A DNA stretch of 64,000 nucleotides, taken from contig NZ_LUTR01000001.1 of NCBI RefSeq assembly GCF_001597725.1, forward strand, positions 350,556 to 414,555, in the 5' to 3' direction. The position numbers were made by a program, and so were the translations under genes. The notes under the pieces are model-generated. The model searched no databases, was not told the DNA's origin, and saw nothing but the letters and a program-made list of their open reading frames with translations. Positions 26,649 through 35,680 of this stretch are shown here, in pieces. How positions within the stretch are numbered: position 1 is the stretch's first letter; every line of letters starts with the position of its first letter. The stretch is from Neptuniibacter marinus. Its GTDB lineage: Bacteria > Pseudomonadota > Gammaproteobacteria > Pseudomonadales > Balneatricaceae.

Positions 26649-27983
26649 TTAATAAGACTTGAGGTAAGCCCGCATGGATAACCAAGCAATCACAGCTACA
26701 CATAAGTTAGCCATCACAAGAGACACAAACATCCCCTGTAAACCAAACAGTTGAGAACCCATCCAAGCGAACGGAACAGTAAAAATAAACAAGCGCGCAA
26801 GGCTGACTTTCATCGCCATAAAAGGTTTGTGCAATGCATTAAAACTGGATGCGGTAAGGAAGATTATTGCCTGAAAAGCAAAGCCAAATGGCACAATAAA
26901 AACCCATAAAATAATAAGTGATTTGACCTGATTATTATCACTAAACAAAGATGCAACCTCTTCAGCCAATAAAATTAAGATAATAAATACCAAAAACTGC
27001 CAAAATAATGAAAACCCAATCACCATACGATATGCAGATTTCACTCGCTCCACTTTACCAGCGCCCACATTTTGACTAATAAAAGGGGGGAGCGTCATAG
27101 AAAGCGCCAAGCATACAAGTAAGGCTAAAGATTCAATACGGTTACCCACCCCAAAGGCTGCTACAGCTTCCGGGCCATGATGAGCCACAATATAAGTTAA
27201 GACAGCTTGTGCAATTGGCGTCATCATATTAGACAAGGAGGCTGGCAGCGCGATCTTCATAACCGCACAGGAGTGTCTCTTCCAACGGATGAAATTAAAT
27301 GGCTGAAAAACCAATAGACGTTTTTGAGCAAAAAGCAGATAGATAGCCACCAAAGTCGTTAAACTCCAAGAGATGACACTAGCAATAGCCGCCCCTTGAA
27401 TTCCAAACCCTTCAAAAGAACCCAGACCAAAAATAAACAGAGGATCAAGTATAAAGTTGAGTAACGACGATGCAGCCATCATTAATGCAGGCGTTTTAGT
27501 ATCACCCGTGGCGCGCATACAGGCATTACAAACCATATTAATAACCAGAAAAACAGACCCTACTAACCACACATTCATATAAGTCTGAATAAGCGGCATT
27601 AAAGCGTCGCGCGCGCCCATAGCTAAAAATACAGGTTCGATAAACAACTGCAGTAATGAGCTAACAAGCACAATCATCACAGCAATCGCCAATAAGTTAT
27701 CCGTGGCAAGCGAGCGGGCTTCTTCACTTTCCCCTTTGCCCAATAAGCGCGCCAAAATAGCCGAGGTACCTATCCCTAAGCCAATAGCTAAGCTGATAAC
27801 AGTAAAACAAACAGGGAAAGTAAAACCTAAAGCAGCTAACGCATCAGTACCTAATCGACTGACAAAATAAAGATCCGCAAGATTGAATAGCATCAAACTA
27901 ACAATCCCAAGCATCATGGGGAATGTCATTCTGATTAAGGTTGGTCGAATATCACCTTCAAGCAGATTGATACGAACGGACAT
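26649..27983 (-). CDS. MATE-family efflux transporter
   Basis: A 444-residue inner-membrane protein with about twelve helices in two MatE halves. Family wording: MTFPMMLGIVSLMLFNLADLYFVSRLG at the start (helix 1), GLGIGTSAILARLLGKG, and MRATGDTKTPALMM. Exports cationic compounds using a Na+ or H+ gradient. Stands alone, with about 210 and 130 bases of gap on either side. Confidence 0.92.
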   Translation of the reverse strand: MSVRINLLEGDIRPTLIRMTFPMMLGIVSLMLFNLADLYFVSRLGTDALAALGFTFPVCFTVISLAIGLGIGTSAILARLLGKGESEEARSLATDNLLAIAVMIVLVSSLLQLFIEPVFLAMGARDALMPLIQTYMNVWLVGSVFLVINMVCNACMRATGDTKTPALMMAASSLLNFILDPLFIFGLGSFEGFGIQGAAIASVISWSLTTLVAIYLLFAQKRLLVFQPFNFIRWKRHSCAVMKIALPASLSNMMTPIAQAVLTYIVAHHGPEAVAAFGVGNRIESLALLVCLALSMTLPPFISQNVGAGKVERVKSAYRMVIGFSLFWQFLVFIILILLAEEVASLFSDNNQVKSLIILWVFIVPFGFAFQAIIFLTASSFNALHKPFMAMKVSLARLFIFTVPFAWMGSQLFGLQGMFVSLVMANLCVAVIAWLSMRAYLKSY

Positions 27984-28114
27984 AAGTCACCGAAGAAATA
28001 AAATAGCGCACAATCCTACTCTATCCCTCGAAATAACTGAATCTCCTTTTATCGAACATTATATTGCTAGAAATACCTAGTCACTATAAAACCAACGGGA
28101 GGAGGAGCTATTAA

Positions 28115-29242
28115 CTACCGTGCAATAGCTTGTGTTTGAACAACTTCCGATTCTTGCAGATCGCAAACCCCGGTGTCTGGATCACAGATTGGTAAAACAA
28201 CAAGATGGTCAAGCTCGATACTGATACCTAAATCCTCACCTACGTCATGGTCATGATGACAAGCAGTAATACAAGGTAAAACCTCACCATTGGCCAGTTT
28301 TACATGATAAAGGTAATGAGAGCCTCTAAACCATTTACTCACTATACGACCGGTTAATGAGCTTTGTTCAGAGTGTTGTATATCATCAGGGCGAATAAGC
28401 AACTCAACCGGCGTGCCTGGTGCATAACCTAAAGGTTCATCACCAACCAAACAGCCTAATGCCGAATCCACTGAGTATTCATCCTTAATAGAAGCCTGCA
28501 AAAATTCACCTAAACCTATAAAGTCTGCGACAAAACGGTTTTTAGGTTCATGATAAATATTAAATGCAGAACCGCATTGTTGAATCCTGCCATGCTGCAT
28601 AACCGCAATTTTATCAGCCATCGCAAAGGCTTCCATCTGGTCATGGGTCACCAAAATAGCACTCATCTGCTCTTTTCTTAATATATCCCTAATTTCAGGT
28701 ACTAGAGTTTCTCGCAAATTCGCATCTAAACCAGAAAACGGCTCATCGAGTAACAACAGATCAGGCTTAGGTGCTATTGCCCGCGCTAAGGCAACACGCT
28801 GTTGTTGACCTCCGGAAAGAGAGTGTGGGTAGCGTTCAGCAATATCAGGCAATCCGATCAAATTCAGAAGTTCCTGAACTCTAATAACTTGATCTTTTTT
28901 TGACCATTTTTTAATACCAAAAACAATATTTTCTTCGATAGTTAAATGCGGAAAAAGCGCGATATCTTGGAAGACCATACCAATATTTCGCTGCTCAGTT
29001 GGCAATATATTTTGCGCATCAGACAGCACCTGTCCACGCATAAAAATACGTCCAGACTTCACAGGTTCAAACCCTGCAATCGCTCGAAGCAAGGTTGATT
29101 TACCGCAGCCACTTGGCCCCAAAAGACAGCCAATTTCACCTTTTTCAAGTGATAAAGACGCATTATGTACAACATCCTCCTCACCATAAGCAAGAGTAAC
29201 GTTCTCAACATTTAGATGTTTTTCTATCTTCATCTCAATCAA
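28115..29242 (-). CDS. fbpC: Ferric-iron ABC transporter ATP-binding protein (FbpC-like)
   Basis: A 375-residue ATPase: Walker A GPSGCGKST (about 43-51), signature LSGGQQQRVALARA (about 141), Walker B LLLLDEPFSGLD, and a C-terminal TOBE-type domain (about 245-350) as in FbpC/PotA-like importers. It overlaps the permease gene by 4 bases and ends the fbpABC operon. Cytoplasmic energy unit of the iron importer. Confidence 0.92.
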   Translation of the reverse strand: MIEMKIEKHLNVENVTLAYGEEDVVHNASLSLEKGEIGCLLGPSGCGKSTLLRAIAGFEPVKSGRIFMRGQVLSDAQNILPTEQRNIGMVFQDIALFPHLTIEENIVFGIKKWSKKDQVIRVQELLNLIGLPDIAERYPHSLSGGQQQRVALARAIAPKPDLLLLDEPFSGLDANLRETLVPEIRDILRKEQMSAILVTHDQMEAFAMADKIAVMQHGRIQQCGSAFNIYHEPKNRFVADFIGLGEFLQASIKDEYSVDSALGCLVGDEPLGYAPGTPVELLIRPDDIQHSEQSSLTGRIVSKWFRGSHYLYHVKLANGEVLPCITACHHDHDVGEDLGISIELDHLVVLPICDPDTGVCDLQESEVVQTQAIAR

Positions 29243-30894
29243 CTTCCCGCCCGCCCTTTTGCGATAGAACGGCTTAATAAAATCACAGGTATCAATCCAA
29301 CCGCCACAATCAACAACGATGCAGGAGCTGCATCAATCAAACGCTCATCAGATGCCAGTTCAAATGCCCTAACAGCTAAGGTATTAAAATTAAAAGGCCT
29401 CAGAATCAATGTAGCTGGTAACTCTTTAAGCACATCAACAAAAACGATAAGTAAGGCGGTCAAAACAGAACTCTTCATCAAGGGAACATGTATCTGTTTT
29501 AAAACCTGCATAGGTGTGTAACCAAGCGTACGTGCAGCACCATCAATACTCGGCTTTATTTTATCAAGGCCACTCTGGACGGCACCTAAAGATACCGCCA
29601 AAAAACGTACCGTATAAGCAAATAAAAGCGCCACTAAAGTGCCCGATAACACTAAACCAATATCAACACTGAACCATTTCTTTGCCATTGCAATTAACTG
29701 ATGGTCCATCCAAGCAAATGGAATTATCACCCCGATAGCAATAATAGTTCCCGGTAGCGCATATCCCAACCCCGCCGTAGCAACTGAAAACCTCACCACC
29801 TTTTTAGGGTTCAAACGAGAGGCATAAGCCAAAATTAACGCAAAGCTCACAGCAATGATGGCAGCTAAAAAAGCAAGGTAAAACGAGTTCCACGCTAATT
29901 GAAAGAAAGAGCCATCGGAAAGATCTGCTTGGGTTAAGCACCAAAAAGCCAACTGCCCTGCAGGTATCAAGAATCCAAATACTATAGGCAACAAGCAGAT
30001 CAAAAATGCTACTGCGGCTTTCCAGCCGGATAAATAGATTAATTTTGCTTTAGCTTTAAATTCTGCAGATGAGTGATAACGGGATTTTCGTCTGGAGTAT
30101 TTTTCAACCAGTACTAATAAAGCGACAAAACTCAAAAGACAAACAGCCAACTGGGCCGCCGCAACAGCGTCACCAAACCCATAAAAAGTTCTAAATATAC
30201 CGGTCGTAAATGTATTTACACCAAAATATTGCACGGTACCATAATCAGCTAAGGTCTCCATCAATGCTAAGGTTAAACCGGCAATAATCGCTGGACGAGC
30301 AAGAGGCAGTGCTAGCTTAAACAAACCTTGCCATTGGTTATAACCTAGCGTCCGACTAACCTCTAGCGTACTGGCCGATTGCTCCAAAAAAGCAGCGCGA
30401 CTTAACAGATAAACATAAGGATAAAGCACTAGTGCTAACATCAAGATAGCCCCAGCCAATGATCGGATTTCAAAAAACCAATACTCGCCATAGCCTAGGC
30501 CTGTGAGCTCTCGTATGGCCATTTGAACCGGACCAGCAAAATCTAGAAGCCCAGTATAGGTATAAGCAATGATATAAGCCGGTACAGCTAAGGGAAGTAA
30601 TAATGCCCAAGCAAAAATCCTACGTCCCGGAAAATCACAAACGCTTGTCAACCAAGCGGTAGGGATCCCAAGCAATAAAACCCCAAAACCCACCCCAAGC
30701 ATTAATAATAGGGAATTACTGACATAATCGAACAGCACCGTATGATACAAGTGCGTAAAAACATCGGCAGAACCACTAAAAACAAACCCCGCAATCACAA
30801 AGATAGGCAGGGCTAATAATACAGCGATCACAAACGAACTAGATGTCAGCCAGTTTACTCGATAAGGAGATTTTAAGGGAGTCACTACAAACAT
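29239..30894 (-). CDS. fbpB: Ferric-iron ABC transporter permease (FbpB-like, fused double permease)
   Basis: A 551-residue inner-membrane protein with two BPD-type permease halves, about twelve helices. Each half has an EAA-type loop (ASTLEVSRTLGYNQWQGLFKL near 175; IDGAARTLGYTPMQVLKQI near 450). Fused permeases of this length are typical of FbpB/SfuB iron importers. It starts after an intercistronic hairpin that follows the binding-protein gene. Confidence 0.92.
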   Translation of the reverse strand: MFVVTPLKSPYRVNWLTSSSFVIAVLLALPIFVIAGFVFSGSADVFTHLYHTVLFDYVSNSLLLMLGVGFGVLLLGIPTAWLTSVCDFPGRRIFAWALLLPLAVPAYIIAYTYTGLLDFAGPVQMAIRELTGLGYGEYWFFEIRSLAGAILMLALVLYPYVYLLSRAAFLEQSASTLEVSRTLGYNQWQGLFKLALPLARPAIIAGLTLALMETLADYGTVQYFGVNTFTTGIFRTFYGFGDAVAAAQLAVCLLSFVALLVLVEKYSRRKSRYHSSAEFKAKAKLIYLSGWKAAVAFLICLLPIVFGFLIPAGQLAFWCLTQADLSDGSFFQLAWNSFYLAFLAAIIAVSFALILAYASRLNPKKVVRFSVATAGLGYALPGTIIAIGVIIPFAWMDHQLIAMAKKWFSVDIGLVLSGTLVALLFAYTVRFLAVSLGAVQSGLDKIKPSIDGAARTLGYTPMQVLKQIHVPLMKSSVLTALLIVFVDVLKELPATLILRPFNFNTLAVRAFELASDERLIDAAPASLLIVAVGLIPVILLSRSIAKGRAGS

Positions 30895-30917
30895 TTATCC
30901 CGTTCAGAAAAACAGAA

Positions 30918-30945
30918 AACGCCCGCATATAAATCTGCGGGCGTT
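30918..30945 (-). terminator. Intercistronic terminator between binding-protein and permease genes
   Basis: On the minus strand a perfect 10-base stem AACGCCCGCA / TGCGGGCGTT with an 8-base loop is followed by TTTCTGTTTTTCTG. It sits within the fbpA-fbpB gap of 101 bases. Partial termination here would leave more mRNA for the binding protein than for the membrane parts. Confidence 0.78.
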
Positions 30946-30995
30946 AAAAGCATCATTCTAACACTTATTAGAATATGAAATGGTAGTAATTAGAG

Positions 30996-32033
30996 CTATT
31001 TCCAACCAGCACGGTCCATAAGCTCAACAGCAGCGCGGTTATTAGTTCCCAACTTACTTAGTTCAATGTCATCCGCTTTAAATTCACCTAAGCCTTTCAA
31101 AACGGGTGAAACCTCAACACCTTCAACAACTGGGTATTCGTTGTTTTCAGCACCATACCAAACTTGAGACTCATCAGAAGCCATAAACTCCATCAGTTTA
31201 ATGGCACTTTCCACATTAGAAGCGTATTTAGTCACACCAACACCGCTCACATTAACATGTGCGCCACGACCATCCTGATTTAACCATGCAGTGCCTAATT
31301 TAGCCGCGACTTCGTTATCACTCTCTTTATTACTGTGAACTAATCGTGCGTAATAGTAAGTATTAGCAATTGCCAGATCACAAACACCTGAAGCTGCTGC
31401 TCTTAATTGATCCGTATCACCACCTGCAGGTGGCTTAGCAAAATTAGCTACAAGCCCTTTAGCCCAAGTTTCAGTCGCATCTACGCCATTGGCATCAATC
31501 ATGGATGCAACGAGTGATTGGTTATAGATATTACTTGATGAACGAATGCAGATACGTCCTTTCCACTTAGGATCAGCAAGGTCCTCATAAGATGTTAATT
31601 CAGCAGGATCTACTTTACCTTTAACATAAAACACCGTCCGTGCACGTTGCGACATACCATACCAATAACCATCAACATCTTTTAAATGTGCAGGAATTAG
31701 CTTATCTAAGGTTTCACTCGTCGCTACTTGAAGAACACCCGCATCTTTCGCTCTATACAAACGCCCTGCATCAACCGTGACAAAAAGATCGGCTGGTGTA
31801 GCATCACCTTCAACTTCTAAGCGTTTTAAAAGTGCGTCAGCTTTACCTGTTACTAAATTAACAGCAATGCCTGTTTCAGCAGTGAAACGATCAAACAAAG
31901 GCTTTATAAGCGCTTCTTTACGTGCAGAGTAAACATTAACAAGATTATCATCGGCCGATACAGATAAAGGCAAAAACCCTGTAGCAAAAACAGCGGCCAT
32001 AGCCATTGTAGAAACAACGCGTGTAAATTTCAC
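30996..32033 (-). CDS. fbpA: Ferric-iron ABC transporter substrate-binding protein (FbpA)
   Basis: A 345-residue periplasmic protein with a signal peptide (1-27, ending VSA-DD), mature start LVNVYSARKEALIKPLF, and the iron-binding tyrosine run at 226-228 (ANTYYYARL). SQRARTVFYVKGKV matches the anion-binding part of the family. First gene of an fbpABC operon with its own upstream Fur-box-like site. Paralogous to the protein at 230-1246. Confidence 0.94.
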   Translation of the reverse strand: MKFTRVVSTMAMAAVFATGFLPLSVSADDNLVNVYSARKEALIKPLFDRFTAETGIAVNLVTGKADALLKRLEVEGDATPADLFVTVDAGRLYRAKDAGVLQVATSETLDKLIPAHLKDVDGYWYGMSQRARTVFYVKGKVDPAELTSYEDLADPKWKGRICIRSSSNIYNQSLVASMIDANGVDATETWAKGLVANFAKPPAGGDTDQLRAAASGVCDLAIANTYYYARLVHSNKESDNEVAAKLGTAWLNQDGRGAHVNVSGVGVTKYASNVESAIKLMEFMASDESQVWYGAENNEYPVVEGVEVSPVLKGLGEFKADDIELSKLGTNNRAAVELMDRAGWK

Positions 32034-32117
32034 AGTAAACCCCTTACAAGGACAAACAAATAGAGAAGCTTTAATTTGAGGAGCTTAAATTACCACAACA
32101 CAAAAGATAATGCTACC

Positions 32118-32136
32118 GATAAACATTCTCATTAAG
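32118..32136. promoter_or_regulatory. Fur-box-like operator upstream of fbpA
   Basis: GATAAACATTCTCATTAAG matches the 19-base Fur consensus at 13 positions; AATGAGAATG is on the minus strand core. It lies about 85 bases before the fbpA start in the gap shared with divergent rsmE. Confidence 0.5.
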
Positions 32137-32234
32137 ATTAAATAACTAATCATTGATCTGGATTAATGGTCGCATCTATTAATGTTGCTCGATAAACTAT
32201 CCAACCCTACGACCAAACTCACACAACGGTATAT

Positions 32235-32945
32235 ATGAACCTAATACTCCTCACAGAAGATGATTTAATTGCGGAAGGGCAAGTAAAACTCGATGACAGG
32301 CGTTTCCAACATATTAAGACGATCCATAAACCCGAAATCGGCTCGCAATTAAAGATTGGCATGCTAAATGGGCTAATAGGCAAAGGTACTGTACTTGAAT
32401 TATCAGACAGTGCTATCAGGTTACAAATAACATTAGACCAAACACCACCACATCCACTGCCTTTAACTCTTCTTTTAGCCCTGCCTCGACCAAAAATGCT
32501 GAAACGTATATTACAAACAGTAGCATCTATGGGAGTTAAGGAGCTTTACCTTATCAATTCTTATCGTGTTGATAAAAGCTACTGGGGCAGCCCTATTTTA
32601 GAAAAACAGATCATAGAAAATTTACAACTAGGGCTGGAACAAGCAGGCGATACAGTGATGCCCAATGTTCATTTAAGAAAACGCTTTAAACCATTTATCG
32701 AGGATGAGCTTCCCTCTTTGGCACAAGGCACAAGAGCGCTGATCGCCCACCCTTATAACGCCACTCCCTGCCCTCAAAGTGCAGCAATAAAAACAACATT
32801 AGCGATCGGCCCCGAAGGCGGATTTATCCCTTATGAGGTCGAAAAACTTAATAACTGCGGATTTAACGCCATCCATATTGGCGAGCGAATTTTAAGAGTT
32901 GAAAATGCCGTACCCGCCCTGCTTTCCCGACTATTCCCCGTCTAA
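32235..32945 (+). CDS. rsmE: 16S rRNA m3U1498 methyltransferase
   Basis: A 236-residue SPOUT-class methyltransferase. N-terminal PUA-like part, then the knotted SAM-binding C-terminal part with LAIGPEGGFIPYEVE and LGERILRVENA-like IGERILRVENAVPALLSRL. Normal length. Its 3' end overlaps convergent ampD by 15 bases. Divergent from fbpA. Confidence 0.95.
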   Translation: MNLILLTEDDLIAEGQVKLDDRRFQHIKTIHKPEIGSQLKIGMLNGLIGKGTVLELSDSAIRLQITLDQTPPHPLPLTLLLALPRPKMLKRILQTVASMGVKELYLINSYRVDKSYWGSPILEKQIIENLQLGLEQAGDTVMPNVHLRKRFKPFIEDELPSLAQGTRALIAHPYNATPCPQSAAIKTTLAIGPEGGFIPYEVEKLNNCGFNAIHIGERILRVENAVPALLSRLFPV

Positions 32946-33503
32946 TTTTCTATTTTTTAACTGAGTGAAAAAACAATCCCAATCAAAAGCTGGCCCAGGA
33001 TCTGTTTTTCTACCCGGAGCGATATCAGAATGACCAACGATTCTGTCATCCATAATAGCTGGGAACTTAGCTTGAATAGCTAAAGTAAGCTCGACTAATT
33101 GCGTATATTGCTCTGCCGTATAAAGCTCAGAATCTGTACCTTCAAGCTCAACACCTATGGAAAAATCATTACAATTTTCAACATTCTCATAACAAGAAAC
33201 ACCCGCATGCCACGCCCTTTTATGCAAAGGCACAAATTGAACAACCCGTCCCGTGCGCTCTATTAAAAGGTGGGATGATACTTGTAGATCTTTAATCTCT
33301 TGGAAAAACGGATCATCATTTATAGGCAACTGGTTGGTAAAAAACTGCTCTATATATCCGCCACCATACTGTCCCGGCGGTAAACTAATATTGTGAAGAA
33401 CTAAAAGTGAAACACTCTCGCCTTCAGGCCTTTCATTAAAATTAGGCGACAACACCCGATTCACACCAAACAACCAACCATTTTCGTTTTTTACAACCAT
33501 CAT
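32931..33503 (-). CDS. ampD: 1,6-anhydro-N-acetylmuramyl-L-alanine amidase
   Basis: A 190-residue cytoplasmic zinc amidase recycling cell-wall muropeptides. Zinc ligands appear in LLVLHNISLPPGQYGG (His) and VGHSDIAPGRKTDPGPAFDW (His and Asp). No signal peptide, which separates it from periplasmic AmiD. Sits divergent to nadC as in Pseudomonas. Confidence 0.95.
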   Translation of the reverse strand: MMVVKNENGWLFGVNRVLSPNFNERPEGESVSLLVLHNISLPPGQYGGGYIEQFFTNQLPINDDPFFQEIKDLQVSSHLLIERTGRVVQFVPLHKRAWHAGVSCYENVENCNDFSIGVELEGTDSELYTAEQYTQLVELTLAIQAKFPAIMDDRIVGHSDIAPGRKTDPGPAFDWDCFFTQLKNRKLDGE

Positions 33504-33614
33504 CCTCTATCCGCTATTACTTAGATTCGTTAGAATTAGCGACCTATTAATCATCGTTATCCAATAATAACAGAGGCCAGCCCTCTTTGACCTTATTCTC
33601 ATCAGGAACCTATT

Positions 33615-34460
33615 ATGTTGAACCGTGCCGACATACAGCACCTTATTCCAGACGCCGTAACTTATGCACTTAATGAAGATATTGGTAACGGTGATATTAC
33701 GGCCCAACTTATTCCTGAAGAGCAAACCGCTACCGCTCGCATTATCAGTCGCCAAGAAGCTGTTGTCTGCGGTGTCGATTGGGTTAATGAAGTATTTAAA
33801 CAAGTTGATCCTAACTTAACATTAGAATGGCAAGTGGATGATGGTGATCTAGTACAACGTGATCAGGTATTGTTTTACGCAAAAGGCTCCGCTCGTAACC
33901 TGCTCACCGCAGAACGCGCGGCTTTAAATTTTCTACAAACACTCTCTGGCACCGCAACCATTAGTAAGTTTTATGCCGATAAAGTGATAGGCACCCACGT
34001 AAAACTACTCGACACACGCAAAACCCTGCCGGGACTACGCTTTGCACAGAAATATGCAGTGACTTGTGGTGGCTGTTTTAATCACCGCATCGGGCTTTTT
34101 GATGCTTTTCTAATCAAAGAAAACCACATTATGGCCTGCGGCGGCATAAAAGAAGCGATACAGACCGCACAAAATAATGAACCTGATAAGCCAGTAGAGA
34201 TCGAAGTTGAATCTATGGTAGAGCTTAAACAAGCCCTAGACGCTGGTGCAGATATTGTAATGCTGGATAATTTTTCACTCGATGAGATGTGCAAAGCGGT
34301 AGAACTAACAAAAGGAAAAGCCAAATTAGAAGCATCAGGCAATATTACTGATAAGACATTGCGCCCTATCGCTGAAACGGGTGTCGATTATATCTCAATT
34401 GGTGCGTTAACTAAGCACTGCCAAGCGGTTGATCTGTCAATGCGATTAATTGAACACTAA
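33615..34460 (+). CDS. nadC: Nicotinate-nucleotide pyrophosphorylase (quinolinate PRTase)
   Basis: A 281-residue enzyme making nicotinate mononucleotide from quinolinate and PRPP in NAD synthesis. Motifs: [63 protein letters not shown]-type [14 protein letters not shown] and [12 protein letters not shown]. Normal length. A hairpin terminator follows. Confidence 0.97.
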   Translation: MLNRADIQHLIPDAVTYALNEDIGNGDITAQLIPEEQTATARIISRQEAVVCGVDWVNEVFKQVDPNLTLEWQVDDGDLVQRDQVLFYAKGSARNLLTAERAALNFLQTLSGTATISKFYADKVIGTHVKLLDTRKTLPGLRFAQKYAVTCGGCFNHRIGLFDAFLIKENHIMACGGIKEAIQTAQNNEPDKPVEIEVESMVELKQALDAGADIVMLDNFSLDEMCKAVELTKGKAKLEASGNITDKTLRPIAETGVDYISIGALTKHCQAVDLSMRLIEH

Positions 34461-34505
34461 GCACATTAATTTTATTAGTAGCCATTAAAAATCGTTGGGC
34501 AATAA

Positions 34506-34535
34506 AAAGGCTAAAGTGCCCTATCTTTAGCCTTT
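34506..34535. terminator. Bidirectional hairpin terminator after nadC
   Basis: AAAGGCTAAAG, 8-base loop, CTTTAGCCTTT, an 11-base perfect stem between convergent nadC and the small gene ending at 34593. Confidence 0.78.
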
Positions 34536-34592
34536 CCTCTCTTCAGCTTTAGCTATTCTTTTCTTTGAACCTGTTTTCAAAAAAGTCAAAAG

Positions 34593-34934
34593 TTACCGGC
34601 ATGCACTTGATGCTAACTTACGCCACTCGTCCTCTTTCTGAATTTTAACTATATCGTACACTTCAACAGATACAGAGCTGACGCCCTTAGCCGCTAAAAC
34701 TTTACAGACTTTATCAGCCGCATGATGCGGATTTGTTTGACCAGCAACCACACCAATCGCCAACACTGAGTCATCTTGCCACCAAACAGGACGGGCAGGA
34801 AACTCTTCCAACTCCAGCAATGCATTTTCTACTGCGCTTTTAGTTTGCGGCGACAGAGGCTCCGTTAAATTAGAGATATACCAGGTAACACCGACACAAG
34901 CGGCGATCAAAATAATGATGATTATTCGTTTCAT
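34593..34934 (-). CDS. Small exported/anchored hypothetical protein
   Basis: 113 residues. A strongly hydrophobic N-terminus (MKRIIIIILIAACVGVTWYI) is a membrane anchor or signal peptide; the cysteine at 13 lacks a good lipobox. The remainder (about 25-113) is a small soluble domain with two further cysteines (KVCKVLAAKG, LASSACR). I do not recognise it. It follows pilA on the same strand beyond a terminator. Confidence 0.6.
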   Translation of the reverse strand: MKRIIIIILIAACVGVTWYISNLTEPLSPQTKSAVENALLELEEFPARPVWWQDDSVLAIGVVAGQTNPHHAADKVCKVLAAKGVSSVSVEVYDIVKIQKEDEWRKLASSACR

Positions 34935-34968
34935 TTACAGCGTTTCTACTTATCAATAAATAAGATGC

Positions 34969-34999
34969 AAAAAAGGCGCAAATAGTTTGCGCCTTTTTT
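34969..34999. terminator. Strong terminator after pilA
   Basis: AAAAAAGGCGCAAA, loop TAG, TTTGCGCCTTTTTT: a perfect 14-base stem with a U-run on the minus strand, 30 bases beyond the pilA stop codon. Confidence 0.92.
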
Positions 35000-35028
35000 C
35001 TTGATGCTAACTTTACACTACAAAGTGA

Positions 35029-35484
35029 TTAGTCACACAAGCCTTCACTTACACACCCAGAACCACTATTTACTTCCCAACGAACGGCACCATTATCAAA
35101 TTCAGCATCTAGAACGTAGTCTGCCCCGTTCAAACCACTTCCTGGGATTGCCTGTGCCGTAATGCTTGCCGTCGCAGACGAGCCAGTACCTGAAGTTGAT
35201 ACACCAACAGAAGCAACAAACTGTCCTACATCAGCACCCGCAACAGCTTTATTTACCGTATTATTGTTAGTAGTGTTGCAATTTTCTAAGCTACCCTCAG
35301 TTTGAGCGCATACTTCAACCGCCGTTTTCACACCACCAGTGGCATTAATTACTTCTGAGTAACGCGCTTTGGCAGTATAGGTCTGGTAAGCAGGCAGTGC
35401 GATAGCAGCCAAAATACCGATGATCGCCACAACGATCATCAATTCGATTAGGGTAAAACCTTGTGCTTGTTTGTTCATTTTCAT
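35029..35484 (-). CDS. pilA: Type IV pilus major pilin
   Basis: A 151-residue type IVa pilin. A 9-residue leader (MKMNKQAQG) is cut before [20 protein letters not shown], with Glu at mature position 5. One C-terminal cysteine pair (CVSEGLC) can form the D-loop disulfide; a second pair ([11 protein letters not shown]) lies in the middle. Cleaved by PilD encoded downstream of divergent pilB. The 160-196-base gap to pilB holds the promoter; I found no convincing sigma-54 -24/-12 pair in it. Confidence 0.95.
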   Translation of the reverse strand: MKMNKQAQGFTLIELMIVVAIIGILAAIALPAYQTYTAKARYSEVINATGGVKTAVEVCAQTEGSLENCNTTNNNTVNKAVAGADVGQFVASVGVSTSGTGSSATASITAQAIPGSGLNGADYVLDAEFDNGAVRWEVNSGSGCVSEGLCD

Positions 35485-35680
35485 TATTTTATCTCCAGCG
35501 AAAAAAAATCCTTGGGATCAACCAAGTCCTTTGATTGTAGCGTATTTTTTATGACACGCCAGTTACCAAATCAGTTTTATCTTATAAACCTTATAGTGCG
35601 CATTTTCAAACGATGATGCAAATGCTATTTTATCTGTATGATATGTGTCAATTCATGGAACGATAGTAAGGGGTTTTATT

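Noticed and set aside
35485..35680. Possible sigma-54 promoter for pilA
   Set aside because: pilA is often RpoN-dependent, but no TGGCAC-N5-TTGC pair with proper spacing is present; TACAAT at 35539-35534 is only a weak sigma-70 candidate.
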